Assembly: GCF_002250055.1 (NCBI RefSeq)
Contig: NZ_CP018866.1
Span: forward strand, 3,964,869 to 4,028,868
Direction of reading: 5' to 3'
DNA length: 64,000 nucleotides
Source of the DNA: Sutcliffiella cohnii
Lineage (GTDB): Bacteria > Bacillota > Bacilli > Bacillales > Bacillaceae_I
Positions 9,207-17,037 of the stretch are shown here, in pieces. The notes beneath the pieces were generated by a model. It made no database searches. It had not been told where the DNA came from and was given only the letters and a program-made list of their open reading frames with translations. The position numbers and the translations under genes are program-made. The number at the start of each line of letters is the position of its first letter. Position 1 is the stretch's first letter.

Positions 9207-11021
9207 ATGAAATTTTTACAGAAATTATATATTTTCACTATATGTATTATTGGTATACCTTTAGCTATTTATCATCTGTCCCCCCTTAATGTAACGATAC
9301 AGGGATGGGTTCTTATATATATATTAACAGGCTCAATTTTACTACTGAATTTCTTTATTATATTTTTACCTCCTAAAGGTAATGCTCTGTCAATGGACAG
9401 TTCCATTTATCTCGCTTGTATTTTCCTTTTTGGTCTCGATATTACGTTACTAGTACTATTACTAAGTAGCCTTTTAGGTTTATTTATTAGAAAAACTACA
9501 TGGTGGAAGCACCTTTTTAACTTTTCAATTTATACTATAATGATTGTTGGTTCCTATTATTCATATATACTGTTCAATGGCACTCAAGATGGAACAAATT
9601 TCACAAACCTATTGCCTTACCTTGTTGCACTTACAGTTTACTTCTCATTAAATGTCATTATGATTAGTGCATACTTTTTCATCCTTGAGCCAAAAGATGC
9701 AGTACAACTAATTAGGAATCTCTCTAAAAAAGGAATTATAAAAGAATCTATAGTCAGCTACGTGAGTACACTATTATTAGCTCTAGTTTTAACTATTCTA
9801 TTAGAGGCAAACAGTTATTTTGGACTTTTTCTTTTCATTTCCCTAGTTGTATCACTATCCTTCGCCTTTACTAAATTCTTTACCCTTTATAAAGAAGTAG
9901 AAGAAAAAGCAAATAAAGACTTTTTAACTGACTTGTTTAACCATGGTTATTTTAAACTACAACTAGATGAACATATTAAACAAATGGAATCGTACGAAGC
10001 ATTTTCTGTTGCAATTTTAGATATTGATGATTTCAAAAAATATAATGATTTGAATGGTCACTTGCAAGGTGATGAGTTATTAAAGTATTTTGGTTCTTAT
10101 TTAAAAGAAAAAACGGAACCATTCGGATATTTACCTGCAAGATATGGTGGAGAAGAATTTACAATTTTAATGCCTAAAACAGATAAGCGGGCAGCTTCAG
10201 CATTCTTAAATAAAATCCGAAAAGAACTGAACGACACACATTTTAACGGTAGTGATGATCTCCCTCTTCAATGTTTATCTTTCTCAGCGGGAATCGCGCA
10301 ATATGAAGAAGATACGTATAATTCAGCTGAACTATTAAATAAAGCAGATAAAGCAATGTATTATGCAAAAGCTCAAGGGAAAAACACTGTTCAAATATAC
10401 GAAGAAAATTCTCATTTATATAATGAAGAGCATTTTCTACTTAAAGAAATAGATGCTCTCGAGCAGCAACTTTCTATCTTTTTATCAAAAGATATGTACA
10501 CATACCAACATAGTAAACGTGTCTTCACTTACGCAGTTGAAATGGCCAATCGCCTTCCATTAACGAGTGAAGAACGCCGCGAGCTCATACTTGGTGCTCT
10601 TATCCATGATATCGGGAAGCTAGAAATACCTCGTGACATTATTAATAAAAAAGGGAAACTCGATGCCCACGAATGGGACTTAATGAAAAAGCACGTTACG
10701 TGGGGGAAAGAAATTATGGCCTCGACGAAAAAGTATGATGACCTCATTCCGCTAGTAGAGCTACACCATGAACGGTTCGACGGAAAAGGATATCCTTACG
10801 GGCTAGTAGGTGAAAAAATCCCTAAACTAGCACGTATACTTTGTGTTATTGATTCTTTTGACGCAATGACAACGGAAAGACCGTATCAACGAACAAAAAC
10901 ATTCCAAGAAGGAATAGATGAGTTGAATCGTTGTGCTGGTGAACAATTTGATCCAGTCTTCGTTAAGCCATTTATTCGAATGATTCAAGAAAAATATCCT
11001 GAGAAGGTTAATAATAATTAA
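9207..11021 (+). CDS. Membrane-bound GGDEF and HD-GYP protein (cyclic-di-GMP turnover)
   Basis: 604 residues from ATG 9207; the frame is open from ATG 9147, directly after the peptide stop, but no ribosome site precedes that one, so the start is uncertain. About seven N-terminal membrane helices form a probable sensor. A GGDEF domain follows, with intact signature ARYGGEEF near residue 320; the RxxD inhibitory site is absent (P and Y replace R and D). A C-terminal HD-GYP domain has HDIGK and HHERFDGKGYP with the expected metal ligands. Both a cyclase and a phosphodiesterase thus look intact in one chain. It probably adjusts c-di-GMP in response to a membrane cue. Confidence 0.9.
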   Translation: MKFLQKLYIFTICIIGIPLAIYHLSPLNVTIQGWVLIYILTGSILLLNFFIIFLPPKGNALSMDSSIYLACIFLFGLDITLLVLLLSSLLGLFIRKTTWWKHLFNFSIYTIMIVGSYYSYILFNGTQDGTNFTNLLPYLVALTVYFSLNVIMISAYFFILEPKDAVQLIRNLSKKGIIKESIVSYVSTLLLALVLTILLEANSYFGLFLFISLVVSLSFAFTKFFTLYKEVEEKANKDFLTDLFNHGYFKLQLDEHIKQMESYEAFSVAILDIDDFKKYNDLNGHLQGDELLKYFGSYLKEKTEPFGYLPARYGGEEFTILMPKTDKRAASAFLNKIRKELNDTHFNGSDDLPLQCLSFSAGIAQYEEDTYNSAELLNKADKAMYYAKAQGKNTVQIYEENSHLYNEEHFLLKEIDALEQQLSIFLSKDMYTYQHSKRVFTYAVEMANRLPLTSEERRELILGALIHDIGKLEIPRDIINKKGKLDAHEWDLMKKHVTWGKEIMASTKKYDDLIPLVELHHERFDGKGYPYGLVGEKIPKLARILCVIDSFDAMTTERPYQRTKTFQEGIDELNRCAGEQFDPVFVKPFIRMIQEKYPEKVNNN

Positions 11022-11026
11022 ACAAG

Positions 11027-11063
11027 ACAAGGCACTTTCTACGAACGAGAAAGTGCCTTGTTT
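11027..11063. terminator. Bidirectional terminator after the GGDEF/HD-GYP gene
   Basis: AAGGCACTTTCT pairs with AGAAAGTGCCTT around a 7-base loop, with A/T tracts on both sides. It overlaps the last codons of the convergent VanZ gene. Confidence 0.9.
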
Positions 11064-11503
11064 CGGTTATATAGTTTAGACAAACAATAATATATGACAA
11101 TGCCTATGAACGCTCCAGCACTATCAATAAGCACATCCCTAACCTCTCCACTTCTACCTGGTACGAAAAGTTGATGTACCTCGTCTGAAATTGCGTAAAC
11201 AACTGATAAGAAAAAGGCAAAAATCCCCGCCTTCATTCCAATAACTCCACTACGCCTAAAAGCATGTTTCGATAGAACACCTAAAATAAAATAAGCAAAA
11301 AAGTGAGCATTTTTACGAATAAACGTATGGAAAAACTCCTTATCAATAGTAACAACAGGGACTACTGTTTCAATTGTTTCAATAATCGGCTCCACAATCC
11401 CTCCACTTAAACTGGAAGATTGTTCAGCAGGCTGAGCCGAGAAGGAGAAAATAAGTACCATCCATGCGACTACTAAGAGCCACGGTATAATTAAGCGTTG
11501 CAT
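11039..11503 (-). CDS. VanZ-like family membrane protein
   Basis: 154 residues with four to five membrane segments. Family features: WMVLIFSFSAQP near the N-terminus, RKNAHFFAYFILGVL and the late motif SDEVHQLFVPGRSGEVRDVLIDSAGA. VanZ-like proteins are widespread in Firmicutes; the founding member gives low-level teicoplanin resistance, but most chromosomal members have no assigned role. It is a single-gene unit whose stop lies inside the shared terminator hairpin. No glycopeptide-resistance genes are nearby, so resistance should not be inferred. Confidence 0.88.
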   Translation of the reverse strand: MQRLIIPWLLVVAWMVLIFSFSAQPAEQSSSLSGGIVEPIIETIETVVPVVTIDKEFFHTFIRKNAHFFAYFILGVLSKHAFRRSGVIGMKAGIFAFFLSVVYAISDEVHQLFVPGRSGEVRDVLIDSAGAFIGIVIYYCLSKLYNRNKALSRS

Positions 11504-11661
11504 AAACTAAGCTCTCTTTCTATTTATCATTACCTATTATTATAGTAAAAAACAGGAAAATAGTCATTAACATTCGGTAGTCGTTGCCACGGTTAATTTA
11601 ACACGGTAAAATAAGTGTATGTTCATTAGACTTACGAAATAATCCAAAGTGAGGCCCCAAT

Positions 11662-12585
11662 ATGACTGCTTTATTATTTATTTTAAAAGATATTATTCTA
11701 CCAATTTTTATTATTATGGCGATCGGGTATATCCTACAAAAAAAGTTTAAGCTTGATTTGTCCACTCTAGCAAAACTGAATATTTATTTCGTTGTGCCAG
11801 CATTTATTTTTGTAAAACTATATGAATCCTCGTTTACGATGCAGCTTTTTGTTAATGTGCTTTCATTTTTCATTTTACTTGTCGTTTTGCTGTATATCAT
11901 TGCTTCAATCACTGCCAAAATAATGAAAATGGACAATAAGAAAAAAACAACGTTCGCTAACTCGACGATGTTTTTTAATTCAGGTAACTACGGAGTACCT
12001 GTAAATGATTTAGTTTTTAAAAGCGATCCGTATGCTATGTCCATCCAAGTAATTATGTTAACACTGCAAAATATATTTGTGTTTTCATATGGTATTTTTT
12101 CGTTAAAATCTGCAGATGTAGGAAAGCTGAAAGCAGCTCTTGGCTATTTTAAAATGCCTGTTCTTTATGCCATGTTGTCTGGCGTTCTATTAAACTATTG
12201 GAATGTACCGATACCGGATTTTATATGGGTACCTGCTCACTATATCGCGGACGCAATGGTCGCTTTAGCACTACTAACTTTAGGTGCTCAAGTCGCAAAC
12301 TTAAAAAAAATTGCGATTTCTTCATTTGTGCTAGTTAGTGGTGGAATCCGTTTAATTATTGGGCCTACTCTTGCACTCGCTATTATCTATTTATTCAACG
12401 TTGACGGTATCACGGCTCAATCATTACTAATCGCAAGCTCTATGCCTACAGCTGTGAATAGCGCTGTCATAGCACAAGAATACAACAGTCATCCTGAGTT
12501 AGCAGCGCAAACTGTACTATTTTCTACAATATGTAGCTCTCTTTCAGTAGCGTTCGTCATTTATTTAGGAAGTGTTTTATTTTAA
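11662..12585 (+). CDS. AEC family (auxin efflux carrier-like) transporter
   Basis: 307 residues with ten hydrophobic segments arranged as two five-helix halves. Typical motifs are GYILQKKFKLD, NIYFVVPAFIFVKLYE, MFFNSGNYGVP and ASSMPTAVNSAVIAQEYN. Members export or exchange small organic acids such as malate in bacteria. The ATG follows a GTGAGG site at moderate spacing. Ends at a strong terminator. The substrate cannot be read from the sequence. The convergent neighbour is an FMN-dependent hydroxy-acid oxidase, which makes an organic-acid substrate plausible, but the two are not co-transcribed. Confidence 0.85.
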   Translation: MTALLFILKDIILPIFIIMAIGYILQKKFKLDLSTLAKLNIYFVVPAFIFVKLYESSFTMQLFVNVLSFFILLVVLLYIIASITAKIMKMDNKKKTTFANSTMFFNSGNYGVPVNDLVFKSDPYAMSIQVIMLTLQNIFVFSYGIFSLKSADVGKLKAALGYFKMPVLYAMLSGVLLNYWNVPIPDFIWVPAHYIADAMVALALLTLGAQVANLKKIAISSFVLVSGGIRLIIGPTLALAIIYLFNVDGITAQSLLIASSMPTAVNSAVIAQEYNSHPELAAQTVLFSTICSSLSVAFVIYLGSVLF

Positions 12586-12592
12586 TTCGTAT

Positions 12593-12628
12593 AAAAAAAG
12601 TAGGTGGAATCTAGTTCCCCTACTTTTT
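12593..12628. terminator. Bidirectional terminator between the AEC and hydroxy-acid oxidase genes
   Basis: AAAAAGTAGGTGGAA pairs with TTCCCCTACTTTTT (one bulge) around a 5-base loop, with T runs on both strands. Confidence 0.85.
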
Positions 12629-13697
12629 ACGTTAAACTTTTAGTCACTTTTAAATCTTGTATAAAGTTTTGCAGAACTTGTGAAACACCTTCTTGCCCAG
12701 CTGCCGCTAAGCCGTACACGAACGGTCGACCGAGACATACTGCATCGGCACCGAGAGTTAACGCTTTTACCGCGTCTGCACCGGATCGGATTCCGCTATC
12801 TAGTAATACCGGTATTTTATTTTGAATTTCTTCGACAATTGCGGGTAACGCCTCAATGGAAGAAATAGCTCCGTCTAATTGTCGACCACCGTGATTAGAG
12901 ACAACAATGCCATCCACACCATAGTTAAGCGCCTGTTTCGCGTCTTCAGGATGTAGTATTCCTTTAATAATGATTGGCAATGATGTATATTCACGTATAA
13001 AGCGAATATCGTCCCAAGTTAATTTCGGTTCTAGCACAAGTTTAATCATTTCTTCCGCTGCTGCCGTACTGTCTTCCTGTGGCGAACGCTTTAAACGTTG
13101 TAGAAAAACAGGATCTGAAAAATAGTTACCTGCCCCTTTGCCAACTTTTAGTGGAGAATACCCATTAGTTAAGTCTTTTTCTCGCCATCCTAATAATGGA
13201 GTATCTACTGTCACAACAATTGCACTGTATCCTGCTTTTTCAGCGCGGTGAAGAAAGCTTGCTGTTATTTCCCAATCGCCACTCCAATACAATTGGAACC
13301 ATTTTATCGTGTCTGGTAGCTCTGCCGCTATCTCTTCCAAAGAATATGTCGTGACCGTACTAGCAATGAATGGAACCTTTAGTGCGTTAGCTGCACGTGC
13401 TGTTGCGAGTTCCCCATCCCTATGTGCAATTCCTTGCATGCCAACTGGTGCTATCATAAACGGATACGGTAATGTTTCTCCTAAAATATTCGTTTTCAAA
13501 CAAACGTTTGAAACATCTTTTAAATATCGTGGAATGAGCTTTATTTTTCGAAAGTCCTCTTCATTACTTCGCAGCGTTTCTTCTCTGCCTGCTCCAGATT
13601 GAATGTACGTAAAAGCATTATGATCGATATTTTCTTTTGCGAGTTTTTCCCATTCTTCAAATTGAACAACGCGACTTACATCTACTGTTTTTTCCAA
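12627..13697 (-). CDS. FMN-dependent alpha-hydroxy-acid oxidizing enzyme (lactate oxidase / glycolate oxidase family)
   Basis: About 356 residues. A TTG at 13697 is preferred because AGGAG lies 9 bases upstream; the ATG at 13706 directly abuts that AGGAG. A TIM-barrel flavoprotein: PFMIAPVGMQGIAHRDGELA, FQLYWSGDW, VDTPLLGWREKDL, IIKGILHPEDA, the active-site VVSNHGGRQLDG (catalytic His and Arg) and LDSGIRSGADAVKAL. It oxidises an L-2-hydroxy acid to a 2-oxo acid using FMN. It is the last gene after metN-metI (12 bases from the metI stop), so it is in the SAM-riboswitch unit. Lactate is the textbook substrate, but the context suggests a methionine-related hydroxy acid. Confidence 0.85.
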   Translation of the reverse strand: MEKTVDVSRVVQFEEWEKLAKENIDHNAFTYIQSGAGREETLRSNEEDFRKIKLIPRYLKDVSNVCLKTNILGETLPYPFMIAPVGMQGIAHRDGELATARAANALKVPFIASTVTTYSLEEIAAELPDTIKWFQLYWSGDWEITASFLHRAEKAGYSAIVVTVDTPLLGWREKDLTNGYSPLKVGKGAGNYFSDPVFLQRLKRSPQEDSTAAAEEMIKLVLEPKLTWDDIRFIREYTSLPIIIKGILHPEDAKQALNYGVDGIVVSNHGGRQLDGAISSIEALPAIVEEIQNKIPVLLDSGIRSGADAVKALTLGADAVCLGRPFVYGLAAAGQEGVSQVLQNFIQDLKVTKSLT

Positions 13698-13709
13698 AAG
13701 GACCATCTC

Positions 13710-14384
13710 CTAATCTTTCTTAAGCTTCGCGGCGACAATATTTCCAGCCGATTGAATAATGATAACGAGAATGATTAGAAGGAAGACGGTTACATACATA
13801 ACGTCCAACTGGTAGCGTAAATGCCCGAAACGATAAGCTAGGTCTCCTAATCCCCCTGCTCCTACTAAACCAGCCATTGCCGTTGCACCAATTAAACCAA
13901 TTGTTGCAATTGTTAAACCGAGGACAATGGAGGAACGCGCTTCACGAATCATCACATTCCAAATGATGTGGCGAGTTTTAATTCCCATCGCTTCGTACGC
14001 TTCGACTACTCCTTTATCCACTTCTAAAAGTGAATTTTCTATTAGTCTCGCGATGTACGGTGCTGTATAAACAACAAGCGGTACGATTACACCACGCACT
14101 CCCATCGAAGTACCCGCGATTAGTTTCGTAAAAGGTAAAATAAAGAAGAGTAATATAATGAAAGGAATAGAACGTGTAATATTAATACTAATATTTAAAA
14201 AACCGTACACATATTTATTTTCTAAGCTTTTACCTGGACGTGTAAGAACGAGGAATACACCTAGCGGAATACCAATTGCTGCTGAGATAGACAAAGAAAT
14301 TCCCAGCATTTGAAACGTTTGAATAATCGCTTCCCAAATCGTATCTCCCCACTCATGAAGGAATTCGCTTACTGTTGACGTCAT
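13710..14384 (-). CDS. metI: Methionine ABC transporter permease MetI (MetP)
   Basis: 224 residues, five membrane helices and the permease loop VVEAYEAMGIKTRHIIWNVMIREARSSIV, which is the standard MetI length and layout. The start overlaps metN by 32 bases, giving tight coupling. With MetN and MetQ it imports L- and D-methionine and related sulfur compounds. It belongs to the operon headed by the SAM riboswitch, downstream of an insertion sequence. Confidence 0.93.
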   Translation of the reverse strand: MTSTVSEFLHEWGDTIWEAIIQTFQMLGISLSISAAIGIPLGVFLVLTRPGKSLENKYVYGFLNISINITRSIPFIILLFFILPFTKLIAGTSMGVRGVIVPLVVYTAPYIARLIENSLLEVDKGVVEAYEAMGIKTRHIIWNVMIREARSSIVLGLTIATIGLIGATAMAGLVGAGGLGDLAYRFGHLRYQLDVMYVTVFLLIILVIIIQSAGNIVAAKLKKD

Positions 14385-15396
14385 AGTTTACCTCTCCTTC
14401 CACTTGTACTCCTTCTTCCAATAAATAATCAATTGCCTTTTTCACTTCGGGCTCTTCACCATTTAAATGAACGAGTAAGCTACCAAACGGTTGCCCTTTT
14501 AAATGAGTGATATGACCAGATAAAATATTAGGGAACACTTCAAACTTTTTACTTACATACGCTAAAGCCGGTTCCTTTGACGTGTTTCCGATAAATTTTA
14601 AAGAAACAATTTTGCCTTGGTCTTTTAGAGAATCGATAATATCCTCTGATACATCGTGATTAAAGATTGAATTAACGAACTTTTTTGTTGTATAGTGTTG
14701 AGGCGCAGTGAACACATCGAGCGTCATACCTTGCTCCACAACTTCTCCATTTTCCATAACCGCAACTCGATCACATATTTTTTGAATAACATGCATTTCG
14801 TGCGTGATAAGGAGAATCGTTATTCCAAGTTCCTTATTAATTTTTAATAAGAGCTCTAAAATCGCTTCTGTCGTATCAGGGTCTAGCGCACTTGTTGCTT
14901 CGTCACTTAACAGAACAGAAGGCTCAAACGCTAAAGCTCTTGCAATCGCGACTCTTTGCTTTTGACCACCGGATAGCTGTGCTGGATAGGCGTCCTTCCT
15001 CTCCATAAGACCAACGATCGTTAAATATTTTTCAACTCGTTCTTTTATTTCATTTTTAGGTACACCTGTTAGTTTTAATGGAATTGCGATATTTTCATAA
15101 ACTGTCGCCGTTTTTAATAAATTGAAACCTTGAAAAATCATTCCGATTTTTCTGCGTGCATCTAACAGTTGCTTCGCTGAGAGGCTCGTTAATTCCTCTC
15201 CATCCACTTTGACAGTTCCGCTTGTTGGCTCCTCTAGTAAGTTAACACAGCGGATTAGCGTACTTTTTCCTGCTCCACTATAGCCAATAACTCCAAAGAT
15301 TTCCCCTTTTCGTACGTTTAACGATACGTTTTTCAACGCTTCGACTTTTCCCTTTTTCGATACAAATGTTTTCGTTATGTTGGATAGTTCTATCAT
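14353..15396 (-). CDS. metN: Methionine ABC transporter ATP-binding protein MetN
   Basis: 347 residues. Walker A GYSGAGKSTL (about 37), signature LSGGQKQRVAIARAL (about 140), Walker B VLLSDEATSALD and switch histidine LLITHEMH are all intact. The C-terminal 95 residues form the NIL domain, which in MetN senses cytoplasmic methionine and inhibits transport. It is separated from metQ by a repeat array and an IS256-type element, so its expression may now depend on read-through or on a promoter in or near the element. Confidence 0.95.
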   Translation of the reverse strand: MIELSNITKTFVSKKGKVEALKNVSLNVRKGEIFGVIGYSGAGKSTLIRCVNLLEEPTSGTVKVDGEELTSLSAKQLLDARRKIGMIFQGFNLLKTATVYENIAIPLKLTGVPKNEIKERVEKYLTIVGLMERKDAYPAQLSGGQKQRVAIARALAFEPSVLLSDEATSALDPDTTEAILELLLKINKELGITILLITHEMHVIQKICDRVAVMENGEVVEQGMTLDVFTAPQHYTTKKFVNSIFNHDVSEDIIDSLKDQGKIVSLKFIGNTSKEPALAYVSKKFEVFPNILSGHITHLKGQPFGSLLVHLNGEEPEVKKAIDYLLEEGVQVEGEVNYDVNSKRIPS

Positions 15397-15624
15397 AAAT
15401 ATCCTTCCTCCCTATTTATTATAGGAGAGAGCCGCATTTTTAGTTTGCGGCTCTGTTTCTATCTTGCGGTTTCCCGTTGTTATTTGCGGTAACTTCAGTT
15501 TTATTTGCGGTAATCATTTTTTATTTGCGATAACCGAATTTTATTTGCGATAACAGCTGCTTTATTGGTACTGTCAATAATTATGTGTAAGCATTTGTAC
15601 TCAATGAGTTATATGTCTTTGTTA

Positions 15625-15664
15625 GTGGAGGATTCAGGCAGCCGCGGCTGCCTGAATCCTCCAC
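15625..15664. terminator. Perfect 40-base palindrome after the transposase gene
   Basis: Starts GTGGAGGATTC and reads identically on both strands, giving a 20-base-pair arm. On the plus strand it is followed by TTTT, so it can stop outside transcription entering the element antisense to the transposase. On the minus strand no T run follows. Confidence 0.6.
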
Positions 15665-15666
15665 TT

Positions 15667-16842
15667 TTAGGCTTTGGGATACCGCTCCTCAAACATTTTT
15701 AATATTTGATCATGAGCTAGGCCGAATCCACTTAGTTTTCTTCTTGACCAGCGCTCGTTATAGTCGATAGAGGTCAGGTACGTAATCTTTTCAGCTGCTT
15801 CAATGTTAGGCAGGCTATTCATGGTTTTTAACCTCTTGCGGATTTCCTTAATGGTACGCTCAATAAGATTTGTAGTGTAGATGTACTTTTGGACATCCTC
15901 AGGGTAGCGTAAAAAGGTTAAGAGTACTGGAAGGTCTTCTTCCCAAGAAGCTATTTCTCGACTGTAGCGCTTTTTCCATTTCTCCCTGAGCTCTCCGAAC
16001 GCTTTCTCAGCTTCTTCGTATGTGCTTGATGTATAGACTTTTTTAAAATCAGTACTTAGCTCAGCTTGATCCTTCTTACGTGCTTTATTCATAGTGGAAC
16101 GGACCTTGTGTATTACACAACGTTGAACATCAGCTTTTGGAAAGATGGAACGAAATGCCTCTTCGAGACCAGTCAGTCCGTCAAAAACGCCTAGCAGTAC
16201 TTCCTGTACTCCTCTGTTGCGCAGGTCCTGGAGGATTTCCTTCCAACCATTTGAAGATTCTATTCCTCCTACATAAAAACCAAGGATTTCCCTGTGGCCT
16301 TCCGGAGTAATTCCTAGAACAATATAGACAGCTTCTTTGGCTACTGTATCTCTACGAATCTTTACAAATAAAGCATCAAGAAATAAAGCACAATAGCGCT
16401 CCTTTAAAGGGCGGTTCTGCCATTCAATCACATCCTCCATCACGGCAGATGTGATATTCGATATGGTGCCAGGGGAATATTGTTCCCCAAGCAAGTTTTT
16501 CAAGATGCTCCCTACCTGACGGACTCCAACCCCGTGTTGATAAAGTTGAACAACGAGCTCATCTACTGCAACCATTCGCCTCTGATAAGGCTCAAACATA
16601 TTAGTTGTGAACTCTCCCTTACGATCACGGGGAACAGCCAAATCTTCAACGCGGCCATACATGGTGTCGAGAGTCCTCGGATAGTATCCGTTACGCGAAT
16701 TTCCTTCTCCGACAGGTTCGTTCTCTAGTACACTCTTGATTTCCTCACGCAAGATAGTTTCTATTTTCTCCTTTAGGAGATCCTGCATGGAGATTTTTAA
16801 GATAGTGGCTAAATCTAATTTATCTGTGTTAAAATGAGACAT
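15667..16842 (-). CDS. IS256-family transposase (MULE/DDE type)
   Basis: 391 residues, full family length. N-terminal helical region followed by NGYYPRTLDTMYGRVEDLAVPRDR and the catalytic core: first Asp in FLDALFVKIRRD, second Asp in GVFDGLTGLEEAF, and Glu in TTNLIERTIKEIRKRL. QRCVIHKVRS, between the second Asp and the Glu, is also typical. GAGAGGAG precedes the ATG. The frame has no interruption, so the copy may be active. Confidence 0.95.
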   Translation of the reverse strand: MSHFNTDKLDLATILKISMQDLLKEKIETILREEIKSVLENEPVGEGNSRNGYYPRTLDTMYGRVEDLAVPRDRKGEFTTNMFEPYQRRMVAVDELVVQLYQHGVGVRQVGSILKNLLGEQYSPGTISNITSAVMEDVIEWQNRPLKERYCALFLDALFVKIRRDTVAKEAVYIVLGITPEGHREILGFYVGGIESSNGWKEILQDLRNRGVQEVLLGVFDGLTGLEEAFRSIFPKADVQRCVIHKVRSTMNKARKKDQAELSTDFKKVYTSSTYEEAEKAFGELREKWKKRYSREIASWEEDLPVLLTFLRYPEDVQKYIYTTNLIERTIKEIRKRLKTMNSLPNIEAAEKITYLTSIDYNERWSRRKLSGFGLAHDQILKMFEERYPKA

Positions 16843-17037
16843 GGATAAAGTACTCCTCTCAAAGGTTATTGTGGTGATAACTCAGAGAGTACTTTGTCCT
16901 TTTTTATTTGTCTAGCAAAAGGACTTACACATACTTTTATACATCATCGCTTTATTTGTGGTAACCGTGTTTTATTTGCGATAACAGCTGCTTTATTTGC
17001 GGTAATCAAACATTATTTGCGATAGCCCACTCGCTCC

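Larger units (their letters stand above)
15567..16948 (-). mobile_element. IS256-family insertion sequence, apparently intact
   Basis: A 1382-base element carrying one full-length transposase. The termini are imperfect inverted repeats: the left GGTACTGTC end and the right end read inward as GATGATGTA, each leading into TATGTGTAAG, with 18 of 25 positions matching. The same 8 bases, GCTTTATT, flank it at 15559-15566 and 16949-16956, as expected for the target duplication of this family. Removing the element and one copy of the duplication restores a regular unit of the surrounding repeat array. It is oriented with the met operon. Confidence 0.88.
15441..17030. repeat. 20-21 bp periodic repeat array in the metQ-metN gap (split by an insertion sequence)
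   Basis: The core TTATTTGCGGTAA (or GCGATAA) recurs at 15480, 15501, 15521, 15541, 15562 (split, continuing at 16952), 16972, 16993 and 17013, always 20 or 21 bases apart. Two more degenerate TTGCGG units are at 15444 and 15463. Spacer sequences differ except for a repeated CAGCTGC. Without the insertion the array would be about 200 bases. It is not a CRISPR: the repeat is too short and spacers are only 6-9 bases. Confidence 0.85.

Noticed and set aside
11039..11503. VanZ-like gene as evidence of glycopeptide resistance
   Set aside because: VanZ-like proteins are common in Firmicutes and no vanHAX-type genes are nearby.
12604..12868. Short plus-strand frames opposite the hydroxy-acid oxidase gene
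   Set aside because: Antisense shadows of the conserved FMN-enzyme C-terminus.
15441..17030. Periodic TTATTTGCGG units as a CRISPR array
   Set aside because: Repeat core is only about 13 bases, spacers 6-9 bases, and no cas genes are present.
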